A stretch of DNA of 64,000 bases from Iphinoe sp. HA4291-MV1 (lineage in GTDB: Bacteria; Cyanobacteriota; Cyanobacteriia; Cyanobacteriales; Nostocaceae): assembly GCA_019359415.1 (NCBI GenBank), contig JAHHHH010000003.1, positions 124,001-188,000 of the forward strand. The letters run 5' to 3'. Of the stretch, positions 12,001 to 19,891 are shown one piece after another; positions within the stretch are counted from its first letter, which is position 1; each line of letters starts with the position of its first letter. The notes under the pieces were generated by a model that ran no database searches, was not told where the DNA came from, and saw only the letters and a program-made list of their open reading frames with translations. The position numbers were made by a program, and so were the translations under genes.

Positions 12001-12264
12001 AAAAGCACTCAAGTAATCTAGCCCTGGTGGATAAAGCAATATGGCACGTTCCCCGCTTAAACCTAAGCCTTGGAGTTGAGCCGCTATAGCTCGACTACGC
12101 CGATCCAACTCATGGTAAGTTAGTGTTGATTCCTGAGTTTCTCCATCTTCGAGGAAGGTGAACGCTTGTGTGTGCGGTTGTGTTGAACTGCGATAATGCA
12201 CAATATCAACCACAGTCGTACACTGATGGAGAATTTCTGGAAATTTATTGAGAATTGAAGTCAT
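6016..12264 (-). CDS. Nonribosomal peptide synthetase with FAAL loading module: FAAL-ACP-C-A(Ser, interrupted by FkbM-type methyltransferase)-PCP
   Basis: About 2082 residues from the ATG at 12264, chosen because GAGG lies about 7 nt before it; an ATG 30 nt upstream lacks such a site. Domains: fatty-acyl-AMP ligase (about 1-590, YTSGSTGTPKG near 178); acyl carrier (LGLDSIKV near 638); condensation domain (HPLSFAQQRLWF near 703, HHIIADGW near 837); adenylation domain (from about 1170, YTSGSTGKPKG near 1315). An S-adenosylmethionine-dependent methyltransferase of FkbM type (VGANIGLF near 1676) is inserted before the A10 motif NGKVNRRAL (near 1950). A peptidyl carrier with GGHSLL (near 2003) ends the protein. 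Specificity residues read DVWHISLIDK, a serine code. The FAAL start unit implies an N-acylated product. There is no thioesterase or docking domain I can name. First gene of the minus-strand biosynthetic set. Confidence 0.95.
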   Translation of the reverse strand: MTSILNKFPEILHQCTTVVDIVHYRSSTQPHTQAFTFLEDGETQESTLTYHELDRRSRAIAAQLQGLGLSGERAILLYPPGLDYLSAFFGCLYASIVAVPAYPPRNRRKTPRIQAIIADAQASVALTTTAMLPTLQSILTQQTTEGNIRWLTTDNLAQGLEDSWQQAEINADTLAFLQYTSGSTGTPKGVMLSHGNLLHNTAVTYQLMEHSSSSVFISWLPIYHDMGLIGGILQPLYGGFGCILMSPESFLQRPYRWLQAISHYKGTTSGGPNFAYEQCIQRITQQQKETLDLSSWSVAFNGAEPVWHDTLERFARVFGECGFHPEAFYPCYGMAEATLMVSGGIKTALPQVRTVEKFAFSQNQIVEVSAQSKDIQTFVSCGQTIPQQKAVIVNPETLTRSSPDEVGEIWVSGPSVGQGYWNRLLETEQTFHTYLKDTGEGPFLRTGDLGFLHNGELFITGRAKDLIIIHGRNLYPQDIELTAECSHSSLRSGSGAAFSVEVENEERLVVVQELEFRAKPNIDEVTAAIRQAVAEEHEVQVYGVILIKAGTISKTSSGKIQRRATKADFLAGKLEVVGSSIQKTADIEGNENKLQREALLALTPRECQPLLESYLQQKIALVLSIPPDEINPQQPLSSLGLDSIKVFELKNQIEVDLEVTVSIADFFEGLSLQGLVTKIIAELTIAVSQSSVSLSPVVKTTSVHPLSFAQQRLWFINQLAPKLGVYNIPIIINLTGHVNVAALEQSLNEIIRRHDTLRTNFIVTEGKPVQVIKPAASLSLPVEDLRELSENERTKQVQRLSTQLAQQSFDLSSEPLWCAKLLRLAQQEYRLLLTLHHIIADGWSIGVLIKELAALYEAFSGGKPSPLPELPVQYIDFAYWQQQWLQSECIQSQLAYWKQQLSGSLPVLNLPTDRPRSPVQTFKGAQAKLVLSETLTKALKKLSHQEGVTLFMTMLAAFKALLYRYTGQTDILVGSPIASRNRAEIEALIGFFVNVLVLRTNLDGEPSFRELLLRVKSTALGAYVHQDLPFEKLVEELQPERDLSYNPLFQVAFVLQNVPLPTPNLSHISITAQEGYTGTAKFDLTLFMEDSQQGLVATAEYNTDLFNADTITRMLGHFQTMLEGIVTDPEQNLLDLPLLTELERQIMLVKWNDTQVDYPRDLCIHQLFEAQVERTPNAIAVVFENQQLTYQQLNAWANQLAHYLQKLGVKPEVLVGICMERSPEMIIGILGILKAGGAYLPLDHTYPEERLAFMLADAQVSMLLTQQSLVKELPQHKAQVICLDSDSQAFIANQSQENPVSRVQPENVAYVIYTSGSTGKPKGVMNSHQGLSNRLLWMQDAYQLTASDRVLQKTPFSFDVSVWEFFWPLFTGAQLVLAKPGGHQDSAYLVELIAKEQITTLHFVPSMLQVFLEEPGLSKCSSLKRVICSGEALSFELQEKFFTRLNAQLHNLYGPTEAAIDVTFWNCQRYSNQQIVPIGRPIANTQIYILDRHLHLVPIGVPGELHIGGVGLARGYLNRPELTNEKFIPSPFAPEERLYKTGDLARYRGDGNIEFLGRIDHQVKIRGLRIELGEIEAVLNQHPGVQVATTILQEDESRDQRLITYLVPDSKQAFAVRQILKFEREGLLCDQSWYELSNGMAVAYLNKQETKFSYQEIFAEQVYLRHGITLADGDCIFDVGANIGLFSLFIGQKYPNSIIYAFEPIPQIFEALRINTSLYGLNVKLFNCGLANDSRTETFTYYPQLSLISGRFVDGEEERAVVKSFLLNQQSDPHSDTTLSKEMIDELLDARLTSERVNCQLRTLSETIRENRIEQIDLLKVDVEKSELEVLAGIQEEDWHKIRQIVVEVHDTQGRLQKLTNLLEQRGYRVTVEQDNLLAETGLYNVYAVRQLNNHKQHLEATKCEPKLTWNSPKQLVDDVRDSLRKQLPEYMIPSTFVLLDTLPLLPNGKVNRRALPITEGLRPELAAAYEPPRSEVEQSIAKIWQEVLHLEKVGVNDNFFDLGGHSLLMVQVNNKLREIFNLNLPIVELFQHPTINSLGKYLSQKPENVTYFQETRDRTQKQIDALKQQKQLMKLSRKTDR

Positions 12265-12544
12265 TTTCTGCCTCAGGCAATCAGATGCACGCAAACAATA
12301 GTGGAATCAGGCAAGCGCAATGGCAAATTTCACTCTATGTGAGTCAGAGTGATGCCTTTACGGCTCAACGTTATTCGATTAAGAGAATTCTTTTTGAAGA
12401 AACCTCAATTGTTGTTTTATGGAAGAAACTGCACAATTGCTTGGTCAGTCACGCAAATCTTGGTTCAGATGTGTTGAAAGTTATTTTTAATTAGTACCTT
12501 TTACTCTATAAGCAAATTATTGTGTTTAGCAACCCTTAATCAAT

Positions 12545-12559
12545 AGACAATACTTATCA
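12545..12559 (-). promoter_or_regulatory. Candidate Fur-type iron box upstream of the NRPS
   Basis: On the minus strand the 15-mer TGATAAGTATTGTCT matches 11 of 14 defined positions of the TGATAAT-N-ATTATCA Fur consensus. It lies about 280 bp before the NRPS start. The region is AT-rich, so chance matches are possible. The guess rests mainly on the iron-related context. Confidence 0.35.
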
Positions 12560-12767
12560 ATATTGTTTTTGAATATTAACTGCAACTATATTGACAAATC
12601 TATTACTTTTGGTAGATGCTAAAGATTACCTCTAAAAAAACTTGTCTTTCATTGAAGAAGGCAGGAGGCAGAAGGCGTTCAGATGGGGATTGGTGACCCC
12701 ACCTGAACGTAGACCGCCAACAGTGGCGGGGGTCTTAAACCCAGTTTGGGCGTTGCATTTGGGCAAA

Positions 12768-12845
12768 AAAGATGAGCCAGCCTTCATAACAACTCTAATA
12801 GCCGTCCGAGTTGACTAGTTAACGAAACAAGGCTGGCTCATCTTT
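12768..12845. repeat. Perfect 17-bp inverted repeat
   Basis: AAAGATGAGCCAGCCTT at 12768-12784 is repeated in reverse complement at 12829-12845 with a 44-nt spacer. It could fold as a stable hairpin or be the tips of a small MITE-like element. No coding capacity inside. Confidence 0.75.
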
Positions 12846-13012
12846 CCAGTCGGAACCCCGTAAAGGCATAAGGGCATACCTTGAAACTTTTTCTTCACTT
12901 ATCACCTCTGCCCTCTGCCTTGCCCGAAGGGCGATAACAGAACGGTTAATCGTGGGGTCTCGACGAATATCACAATAAGTCTGCCCTTCTCCTAGAGCAT
13001 CGGTCCAGTAAT

Positions 13013-13087
13013 CCCAAAAACCCGGTTTCTGGACGATAAACCAAGGGTTACAGATTGTACATTTTGTAAGAAACCGGGTTTTTTTGG
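13013..13087. repeat. Inverted repeat with AAACCCGGTTTCT arms
   Basis: Arms CCCAAAAACCCGGTTTCT (13013-13030) and its near-perfect reverse complement (13069-13087) flank about 38 nt. The same AGAAACCCGGTTTCT core occurs inside the MITE at 62411-62502, so this is a dispersed repeat family. The right arm ends in a T-run in the plus direction. Confidence 0.7.
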
Positions 13088-13093
13088 TCTTGT

Positions 13094-13108
13094 TGAGAAT
13101 AATATTAA
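13094..13108 (+). promoter_or_regulatory. Candidate Fur-type iron box upstream of the TonB receptor
   Basis: TGAGAATAATATTAA matches 10 of 14 positions of the 7-1-7 Fur consensus and lies about 190 bp before the receptor start. It is weak on its own; the divergent siderophore-type genes make it worth recording. Confidence 0.3.
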
Positions 13109-13296
13109 GATATCAGATGAAGAAATTAGTGTTAATTAGTAGCAATAGTGTTATTGAGATTTACCAACTATATGTAAATTTTTATTTGTTATAGCTTCAT
13201 TTGGCTTGCTTCGAGAGTGCAAATATATTTCAATAATCTTCTATGCTGGTGTCATCAACTAAAGATGGAGTGGCGTGACGGAGTCAAAGAGAAACT

Positions 13297-15990
13297 ATGA
13301 AATTAGAGCAATGTGTTCCCAGTCTATTACTGACAAGCGCGATAGTGGTGTTGGTCACAACTCCTACTAGAAGTGAGGAAATATTATCAATTGAAGTCCG
13401 CAAGAGTACAGCATCCGCCGACACGACTCAACGAACACCTGTGCTTACCAAAGCACGGCTGGTTGAACCAATCCAACAGATTCGGCGAGTAAGTGAGATA
13501 GAGCATCCAGCCAAGAGCGCCCAAATGTTACTGGTGCAGTCACCAACACCTTCTTCTGAAGTTGTACAAGTGACGTCCGTTAAGGCAAATCCTACAAACA
13601 TTGGTGTGGAGATTATTTTACAGACATCCAAAGGACAACAGTTGCAACTAGTGAATCGCAGTTCGGGTAATAGCTTTATCGCTGACATTCCCAATGCTCA
13701 ACTACGTTTACCATCGGGTGATGCATTCACATTCCGCTCAGATAAGCCAATTGCGGGTGTGACTGAGATAACGGTAACTAACTTTGATGCGAACACAATC
13801 CGAGTAACTGTAAGGGGTGAGGCGGGTTTACCCACTGTCGAGTTGTTTGACAGTCCGAACGAGGGTCTTATCTTCTCTGTTGCAAGTGCTGCATCCAGAG
13901 CGCAACAACCTCAAACGCAACCAACTCCTGAACAAGAGCAGCCAGGAAATCAAACACAACCAATTCAACCATCAGCATCTGGTGATGAACCGATTGAGTT
14001 GGTAGTAACTGGTCAGCAAGAAGGATACAGCGCACCAGATGCTACAACTGCAACGAAAACTGACACCCCAAGCCGTGACATTCCCCAATCCATTCAAGTC
14101 ATCCCTCGCCAGGTGATTCAAGATCAGCAAGTTACCCGAATTTCTGATGCGCTTCGGAATGTCAGTGGTGTTACCAAACAGGGAGGCTATGGAGACAGTC
14201 AAGATAACTACAACATTCGAGGGTTTTCAACCCAAATCAATTTGATGAATGGGTTCAGGGTTCGAGCACCCATTACCACTCCCGCTAACATTGAGCGAAT
14301 CGAGGTGCTAAAAGGTCCGGCTTCGGTGCTATATGGTCAACTTGAGCCGGGTGGGATTGTCAACTATGTAACCAAACAACCACTCGATTACCCCTACTAC
14401 TCCGGTGAATTCACCGTTGGGAGTTATGACTACTATCGCCCTTCCATTGATTTTTCGGGACCACTCACGGCGGATGGAAAATTACTGTACCGCCTGAATG
14501 CTGCCTACGAAACTGCGGGCGATTTTGTTGATTTTGTCGATTCTAAGACGTTCGCGATCGCTCCCGTGTTGACTTACAAGTTCAGCGATGCCACTACGTT
14601 GACGCTGGTATATGAGTACATCAACACTGATCGCGTTTATAACGATGGACTTCCGCCTGATCCAATTGTTTTTAAGCTTCCCATCAGTCGGTTTCTGGGA
14701 GAGCCGGATATCAACCGTTTTCGCCAGGAAGCAAACAATCTCTATGTAACGCTTAACCATCAGTTTAGCGACAACTTACAACTCCGCACTGGATTTGCCG
14801 CTGCCTTTTCCGACACAAAGGTGCGATCGCTCCGACCACTCTCAATAGATGCAGATGGTCGGACTGCACTTCGCTCCTTTGTCCCCAGCGATAACATCAT
14901 CTACTCCGGTTACACTGTGCAAACCGATCTGATCGGCAAGTTCAATACCGGCTCGATTAAACATCAGGTGCTCCTAGGATTTGCCTGGGATCAGTACACT
15001 TTTGATGATCCTGGCTATTTTTCTGTAACGGGTACACCCCTTGATATTTTTAATCCAGTATATGGTTCTCCTCAGCCTACTGATATTCCGGGTTCCCTCT
15101 ACAAAGAAGGTTTCGACCAGTTTGGCGTTTACCTGCAAGACCAAGTTACCCTACTGCCGAATCTTAAGTTGCTGCTGGGTGGCAGGGTCGATTTCATTCA
15201 TAGCAGGAGCTTCAGCCAGGATCTGGATAGCGCAGGGAATCGAATCGGCGAGCCAAGTGAAAGCCGTTCTTATGACAATCCTTTTAGCCCTCGTGCTGGC
15301 ATTGTCTATCAACCAATCGAGCCGATTTCGCTCTACTTTAGCTACAGCCAATCATTTATTCCCAACTCATCCCGCACAGTCGATGGCAGCTTGTTACCAC
15401 CAGAGCGCGGCACTCAGTATGAAGTGGGAATTAAAGCGGAACTGATTAAAGACAGGCTATCTGCCACCTTTGCCGCGTATGATATTACCAAGGAAAATGT
15501 CGCTACAACCGATCCCAATCCAGATAACTCTGAGTTTTCCATTGCGGCTGGAGAGGTGAAGAGTCGCGGTCTGGAATTTGATATTTCCGGGCAGATTCTA
15601 CCAGGCTGGAATGTGATTGCTTCCTACTTTGTCAACGATGCTTTTGTCAGCAAAGATAATAGACTACCAGTGGGCAACTCGCTGGTAAATGCTCCTAATG
15701 CTGGGGGTAGTTTGTGGACGACCTATGAAATTCAAAGCGGTGGTATGAAAGGATTAGGGTTTGGTGGGGGAGTATTTTATACGGGCGAGCGTGAAGCTCA
15801 ACTCCGCAACACTTTCAAAATTCCCTCTTATGTCCGGGCTGATGCCTCTATTTCCTACAAACGGGATAACTGGAAGGTAGGGCTGAACTTTAAGAATCTT
15901 TTTGGTACTAAGTATTACGATTCTCAAGGCTTTTTTCTTCGTCCTGGTGCGCCATTTACTGTATTGGGGACATTTTCTGTGGAGTTTTGA
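13297..15990 (+). CDS. TonB-dependent siderophore receptor with N-terminal AMIN domain
   Basis: An 897-residue outer-membrane receptor. A hydrophobic signal segment (about 7-22) is followed by an AMIN domain (about 85-200, VVQVTSVKANPTNIG to LIFSV) and a Pro/Gln linker (about 200-225). The plug domain spans about 255-360 (DIPQSIQVIPRQVI, LRNVSGV, YNIRGFS, IERIEVLKGPASVLYGQ), and a long beta-barrel ends in the terminal Phe of TFSVEF, the usual outer-membrane signature. AMIN-TonB fusions are typical of cyanobacterial ferric-siderophore receptors. It starts a plus-strand run with PepSY (24-bp gap), MFS and Suc_Fer genes, divergent from the NRPS. Import of the ferric form of the locus product is the natural inference; it could also take up a foreign siderophore. 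Confidence 0.95.
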   Translation: MKLEQCVPSLLLTSAIVVLVTTPTRSEEILSIEVRKSTASADTTQRTPVLTKARLVEPIQQIRRVSEIEHPAKSAQMLLVQSPTPSSEVVQVTSVKANPTNIGVEIILQTSKGQQLQLVNRSSGNSFIADIPNAQLRLPSGDAFTFRSDKPIAGVTEITVTNFDANTIRVTVRGEAGLPTVELFDSPNEGLIFSVASAASRAQQPQTQPTPEQEQPGNQTQPIQPSASGDEPIELVVTGQQEGYSAPDATTATKTDTPSRDIPQSIQVIPRQVIQDQQVTRISDALRNVSGVTKQGGYGDSQDNYNIRGFSTQINLMNGFRVRAPITTPANIERIEVLKGPASVLYGQLEPGGIVNYVTKQPLDYPYYSGEFTVGSYDYYRPSIDFSGPLTADGKLLYRLNAAYETAGDFVDFVDSKTFAIAPVLTYKFSDATTLTLVYEYINTDRVYNDGLPPDPIVFKLPISRFLGEPDINRFRQEANNLYVTLNHQFSDNLQLRTGFAAAFSDTKVRSLRPLSIDADGRTALRSFVPSDNIIYSGYTVQTDLIGKFNTGSIKHQVLLGFAWDQYTFDDPGYFSVTGTPLDIFNPVYGSPQPTDIPGSLYKEGFDQFGVYLQDQVTLLPNLKLLLGGRVDFIHSRSFSQDLDSAGNRIGEPSESRSYDNPFSPRAGIVYQPIEPISLYFSYSQSFIPNSSRTVDGSLLPPERGTQYEVGIKAELIKDRLSATFAAYDITKENVATTDPNPDNSEFSIAAGEVKSRGLEFDISGQILPGWNVIASYFVNDAFVSKDNRLPVGNSLVNAPNAGGSLWTTYEIQSGGMKGLGFGGGVFYTGEREAQLRNTFKIPSYVRADASISYKRDNWKVGLNFKNLFGTKYYDSQGFFLRPGAPFTVLGTFSVEF

Positions 15991-16014
15991 CCTTTCTTTT
16001 TAGGAATATCTACC

Positions 16015-17166
16015 ATGACCTCCAAAACCCTGCGTAATTTCGTATTTGCTTTACACCGCTACATTGGGTTAGGTGTTGGACTCTTTGCAATTATTATTGG
16101 TTTAACCGGTAGTCTACTGGTCTTTCACACGGAAATTACTGACTTTCAGCGACACCGCCAAATGGGGACGATTACTCCTCAAGGTGAACCTTTGCCGATT
16201 GAGATGCTTCTAAATACGGTAAAATCCACCTATGCCAATCAACCGGATGCCTTGCTCCAGATGCTTTATCTGCCAGCAAAACCCTCGGAGCCAGCCAATG
16301 TTGTTTATGGAACTAAAGAAAACGATTGGATCGAGAACTATGTAAATCCCTATACGGGAGCTATTCTCGGCAATACGCTTGAACCAGACCCTGTGCAGCG
16401 TTTTTTCAAAATTGTTTATAAACTGCATTACGCTCTGTTAGCCGGCAACATCGGACTCAAGGTTGTTGGCATCGTTGGCTTGCTAATATGCATTCTCACC
16501 ATTACCGGAGTTGTTCTCTGGCCCGGTTGGAGAAAGCTGATTGCAGGCTTCAAAATCAAATGGAATGCTCATCCCAAGCGTGTCAATTTTGATATTCACA
16601 AAGTGGTGGGCATTGTTGCAGTCGTGTTTCTTCTGTTCACATTCTTCACAGGCTTCTGTTGGAATTTCTACGAGTTTACCAAACCTCTCATCTATGCGGT
16701 CACGTTTAGTTCCAAGCAAGCTGCTCAACCAGTTTCTCAAGTGATTTCCAATCAGTCTCGGTTGAAGCTAAAAGACCAATTGAATACGGTTCAGGCAGTA
16801 TTACCTGGTGCAATGCTAAGAAGCATTTATTTTCCCGTAAAACCCGAAGACGCTTTGAGATTTCGCATGAAACTACCGCAGGAAGATGTAGAGTACGGCA
16901 ATAGTAATGTCTATCTCGACCAGTACACAGGTAAGGTTTTGCGAGTTGATAACGGTTTGAAGTTATCATTGGGTGATCGCGTCCTTAACTCTTTTGTTCC
17001 CCTACACTACGGTACATTTGGCGGCTTACCCACCCGCATTCTTTACGTGTTCGTGGGACTTGCACCACTGATTCTATTTGTCACTGGCTTTGTAATGTAC
17101 TGGTATCGAGATTGGACAAAACCTAGTAGACGCGATCATGTTATAGAACTATCACATAAGCTTTGA
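16015..17166 (+). CDS. PepSY-associated transmembrane protein (iron-uptake linked)
   Basis: 383 residues with four clear membrane segments: about 10-36, 142-168, 193-218 and 340-365, the last ending in YWYRDW. The PepSY_TM fold is shown by ALHRYIGLGVGLFAIIIGLTGSLL at the start and GIVGLLICILTITGVVLWPGW. Periplasmic loops carry PepSY-like stretches (VYLDQYTGKVLRVD). Conserved His residues in the helices suggest heme or metal binding. Proteins of this family next to TonB receptors are thought to act as inner-membrane reductases or helpers of siderophore iron release; the exact role is not proven. It probably shares a transcript with the receptor 24 bp upstream. Confidence 0.88.
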   Translation: MTSKTLRNFVFALHRYIGLGVGLFAIIIGLTGSLLVFHTEITDFQRHRQMGTITPQGEPLPIEMLLNTVKSTYANQPDALLQMLYLPAKPSEPANVVYGTKENDWIENYVNPYTGAILGNTLEPDPVQRFFKIVYKLHYALLAGNIGLKVVGIVGLLICILTITGVVLWPGWRKLIAGFKIKWNAHPKRVNFDIHKVVGIVAVVFLLFTFFTGFCWNFYEFTKPLIYAVTFSSKQAAQPVSQVISNQSRLKLKDQLNTVQAVLPGAMLRSIYFPVKPEDALRFRMKLPQEDVEYGNSNVYLDQYTGKVLRVDNGLKLSLGDRVLNSFVPLHYGTFGGLPTRILYVFVGLAPLILFVTGFVMYWYRDWTKPSRRDHVIELSHKL

Positions 17167-17219
17167 ACTTAACTGATAACTAACCACTGCAAATTTTTCA
17201 TCTAAATTTATTTATATAA

Positions 17220-18518
17220 GTGCGTACTTTCATTATCGTCTGGCTCGGTCAAACTGTTTCTATCATTGGCAGTAACATGACCGCATTTGCTTTCACTATC
17301 TGGGTATGGCAACTCACGGATCAGGTTACAGCGTTAGCATTGTTTGGTTTCTTTAAACAAGTGCCGCAAGTCTTAATTACTTCCATCGCTGGGGTGATTG
17401 TGGATCGCTGGAACCGTAAATACTTAATAATGCTTAGCGACACGGTCAGCGGGCTGTTGACGATTATAGTCTTACTGCTTTACATAACTCATAATTTGCA
17501 ATTATGGCATCTCTACGTGGCTGTAGGTGTCAAAGGGACTTTTGAGCAAATTCAAGAACTTGCATTCTCGGCATCAATATCCATGATGGTACCTAAGCCG
17601 CAGTATAGTCGCGCTAGCAGCATTGGCTTCCTGGCAAATTCCAGTTCTGTTATCATCGCACCAGCATTGGCAGGTGTTCTGTACACAGTCATTGGTCTTG
17701 TTGGTATTTTAATTATCGATATCACGACTTTTGTGATTGCAGTCAGCACACTGCTACTAGTACGTATCCCACAACCTAGTCTTGTACAAGCAGAAACGCA
17801 AAGTCACACAGACCTGAAGCAGGAACTTTACTTTGGCTGGCACTATATTACCGCACGCCCCAGTCTGCTTGCTATGTTAGCATTGATGTCGCTGTTCTGG
17901 TTTGCCTATAATCTTAGCAATTCACTTTCCTCTCCCCTGATTTTGGCACGCAGTGGTAATGATACCAAAGTATTAGGTATTGTATCTTCGGCAGCAGGAA
18001 TAGGCGGCATTATTGGGGCATTACTCATGAGCGCTTGGGGTGGTCCCAAGCCCCGGATACATGGAGTGTTGTTGGGTATGGTGGGTGCTGGCTTGAGCCG
18101 AACAGTGTTTGGTCTGGGGGTAATGCCGTTGATTTGGATTCCTGCCCAATTTTGTTCATCTCTCAATTTTCCAATACTTGGCAGCGCCAGTGACACTATC
18201 TGGCTAACCAAGGTTAAACCAGAGGTACAAGGGCGTGTTTTCGCCACGCACTCTCTAGTTGTGCTGGTTGCTTCGGCAGTAGGTACTTTAATTGCTGGGC
18301 CATTAGCCGACTACGTTTTTGAACCTGCGATGATGCCGAATGGTAGTCTCGCCCCCATATTGGGTTGGATATTTGGCACCGGAGGTGGTGCAGGTATTGC
18401 ACCTCTATATGTCATTTGTTCGCTAGGTATGTTGCTTGTTGGCTTAGGTGGATATGCCTTCCGCACGCTGCGTGATGTAGAAATCATCCTGCCAGACCAT
18501 GATGCCAGTGCTGGGTAG
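17220..18518 (+). CDS. MFS transporter, EntS-like siderophore exporter candidate
   Basis: 432 residues with about 12 hydrophobic segments. The start is GTG at 17220 because the protein then begins RTFIIVWLGQTVSIIGS, the usual beginning of EntS/macrolide-efflux type MFS proteins, and no ATG gives that. The signature loop IAGVIVDRWNRKYLIMLSD after helix 2 is present. It sits between PepSY and the Suc_Fer gene (6 to 51 bp before the next start), in the receptor run. EntS-like MFS proteins in such loci export the newly made siderophore. The substrate is inferred from context only. Confidence 0.9.
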   Translation: MRTFIIVWLGQTVSIIGSNMTAFAFTIWVWQLTDQVTALALFGFFKQVPQVLITSIAGVIVDRWNRKYLIMLSDTVSGLLTIIVLLLYITHNLQLWHLYVAVGVKGTFEQIQELAFSASISMMVPKPQYSRASSIGFLANSSSVIIAPALAGVLYTVIGLVGILIIDITTFVIAVSTLLLVRIPQPSLVQAETQSHTDLKQELYFGWHYITARPSLLAMLALMSLFWFAYNLSNSLSSPLILARSGNDTKVLGIVSSAAGIGGIIGALLMSAWGGPKPRIHGVLLGMVGAGLSRTVFGLGVMPLIWIPAQFCSSLNFPILGSASDTIWLTKVKPEVQGRVFATHSLVVLVASAVGTLIAGPLADYVFEPAMMPNGSLAPILGWIFGTGGGAGIAPLYVICSLGMLLVGLGGYAFRTLRDVEIILPDHDASAG

Positions 18519-18569
18519 TCGATTATGAGGTGTTTAAGGAGTTTTGAATCGTTTCATTCGGAAGTGAAC

Positions 18570-19574
18570 ATGATTGCCCAAGATTCTGTAAATAATTGCC
18601 GTTTCTGTTGTGTTGTCTCTAAAGCTAATGGTGAAGATCCCATCGGCTCAGCACCCACTTATGAACACTGGTTGGCTCTGGAGATGGAACTTCCTTGGAC
18701 TGAAAAACGTTGGCAGGAACATCCTGTGCTCAGGAGCGCGATCGCTCTCATCGAAAAGCTAATTTTTGAGCATGGGATCAAGATTCGAGGTCAGCTACTC
18801 GTTCCAGATAGCGAATACTCTCGTCCTGGTTACACTCGCGTACTATATTACCGCCGACCTGCAAAGCTCTTTGCGAAGTTTGAACAGCATGAGTTTATCA
18901 TCCCTGATTCTGAAGTTGGCTCTTTCGTGATGGCGTTATTGGAAACATTGCTTCACTCGCCAAAAAAGGTGCTTGATTGGGAGCAGTATCGTCAACAATC
19001 CAGTCAGATTCGTGAGTTAATGGTGTGTACTGATGGTAATGTTGACGTAGCCTGTGCCCGGTTTGGTTATCCCATCTATCGCAAGTTGCGCTCTGAATTT
19101 GCTACTGCTTCCAATGGACAACTGCGTGTATGGCGATGCAGCCATTTCGGGGGACACCAGTTCGCACCCACACTGATTGACTTACCTTATGGACACTACT
19201 GGGGTCATTTGCAGCCCGAAATATTGGAACTCCTGGTTCGGCATAATGGCTCCGTCACAGGGCTATACCCGTTCTACCGAGGTTGGGCTGGTTTATCTAA
19301 GTTTGAGCAAATCGTGGAACGAGAGATATGGATGCAAGAAGGTTGGGACTGGCTCAATTATCACAAATCGGGTCAAGTGCTAGCGAGCGATGAAGTTAAC
19401 CAGAACTGGGCTAATATTCGCATTGATTTCACCACGACAGATGGAAGTATGAGGAGCGCCTATGAAGCCAGAGTGGAAGTCAACGGCTCTGTAATGACTG
19501 CTTGGAATTCAGCAGATGAGCAACCATTAGAAGAAGTGAAGCAGTATCGCCTCAGTCGTCTGGTCAAAAACTAG
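18570..19574 (+). CDS. Sucraseferredoxin-like (Suc_Fer) family protein
   Basis: About 334 residues from the ATG at 18570, which has GGAAG a few bases upstream and yields the usual N-terminus before CRFCCVVSKANGEDPIGSA. An in-frame ATG at 18525 would add 15 residues but lacks a ribosome site. The family is a thioredoxin-like ferredoxin. Visible hallmarks are VCTDGNVDVACARFGYP, with Cys ligand candidates, and RVWRCSHFGGHQFAPT with Cys/His. In cyanobacteria these genes often sit beside siderophore exporters and TonB receptors; a role in electron transfer to ferric siderophore is plausible but unproven. It is the last of four closely spaced genes. Confidence 0.85.
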   Translation: MIAQDSVNNCRFCCVVSKANGEDPIGSAPTYEHWLALEMELPWTEKRWQEHPVLRSAIALIEKLIFEHGIKIRGQLLVPDSEYSRPGYTRVLYYRRPAKLFAKFEQHEFIIPDSEVGSFVMALLETLLHSPKKVLDWEQYRQQSSQIRELMVCTDGNVDVACARFGYPIYRKLRSEFATASNGQLRVWRCSHFGGHQFAPTLIDLPYGHYWGHLQPEILELLVRHNGSVTGLYPFYRGWAGLSKFEQIVEREIWMQEGWDWLNYHKSGQVLASDEVNQNWANIRIDFTTTDGSMRSAYEARVEVNGSVMTAWNSADEQPLEEVKQYRLSRLVKN

Positions 19575-19589
19575 GGGTGGGGGTTCCCT

Positions 19590-19712
19590 GACAAGTGTAG
19601 GTTTTTTACAACAATGCTTGAAATAGAACAAGGAGGATAAGGGAGAAAAAGCTTATTCTTACGTTCACATAAGAGTCCTGACTCACCCTTTTATGAAAAA
19701 CCTACACCTGTC
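19590..19712. repeat. Small element with 17-bp imperfect terminal inverted repeats
   Basis: GACAAGTGTAGGTTTTT (19590-19606) pairs with AAAAACCTACACCTGTC (19696-19712), one mismatch. Total length is 123 bp with no ORF. It fits a MITE-like cyanobacterial repeat or a long hairpin after the Suc_Fer gene. The rest of 19575-19891 shows nothing else I recognise beyond the leader of the next gene. Confidence 0.6.
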
Positions 19713-19891
19713 ACCCCCTGCCCATAGGGCATTAACTACCAACAAATTAGCTGCTTAATAATTCTTTGGAAACAGGCTCTCAACAGGACATCATATAAAA
19801 GCGAGGACGGGACAATTTCTTCTATAAGTTGAATAGTGATTAACTCGCTCAAAACTCATCAAATTCCTCCCAAAACTTTTGGAGTACAGTT

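Larger units (their letters stand above)
12265..13296. other. Divergent intergenic region between siderophore-type biosynthesis and uptake genes
   Basis: No convincing gene. It separates the NRPS (leftward) from the TonB receptor (rightward), so promoters for both should lie here. It holds two candidate Fur-like sites (near 12545 and 13094), two inverted repeats (12768-12845 and 13013-13087) and short heptamer-like runs: GGCAGGAGGCAGAAGGC near 12660 and CTCTGCCCTCTGCC near 12906. The block near 12685-12760 (GGTGACCCCACC, GGGGTCTTAAACCC) looks like debris of a mobile element but has no transposase. Confidence 0.6.

Noticed and set aside
12255-12494. 79-codon plus-strand frame upstream of the NRPS
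   Set aside because: It starts inside the NRPS gene on the other strand, has no family features, and lies in the presumed promoter region.
18525-18569. Upstream start for the Suc_Fer gene
   Set aside because: The ATG at 18570 has a ribosome site and matches the family start; the extra 15 residues have neither.
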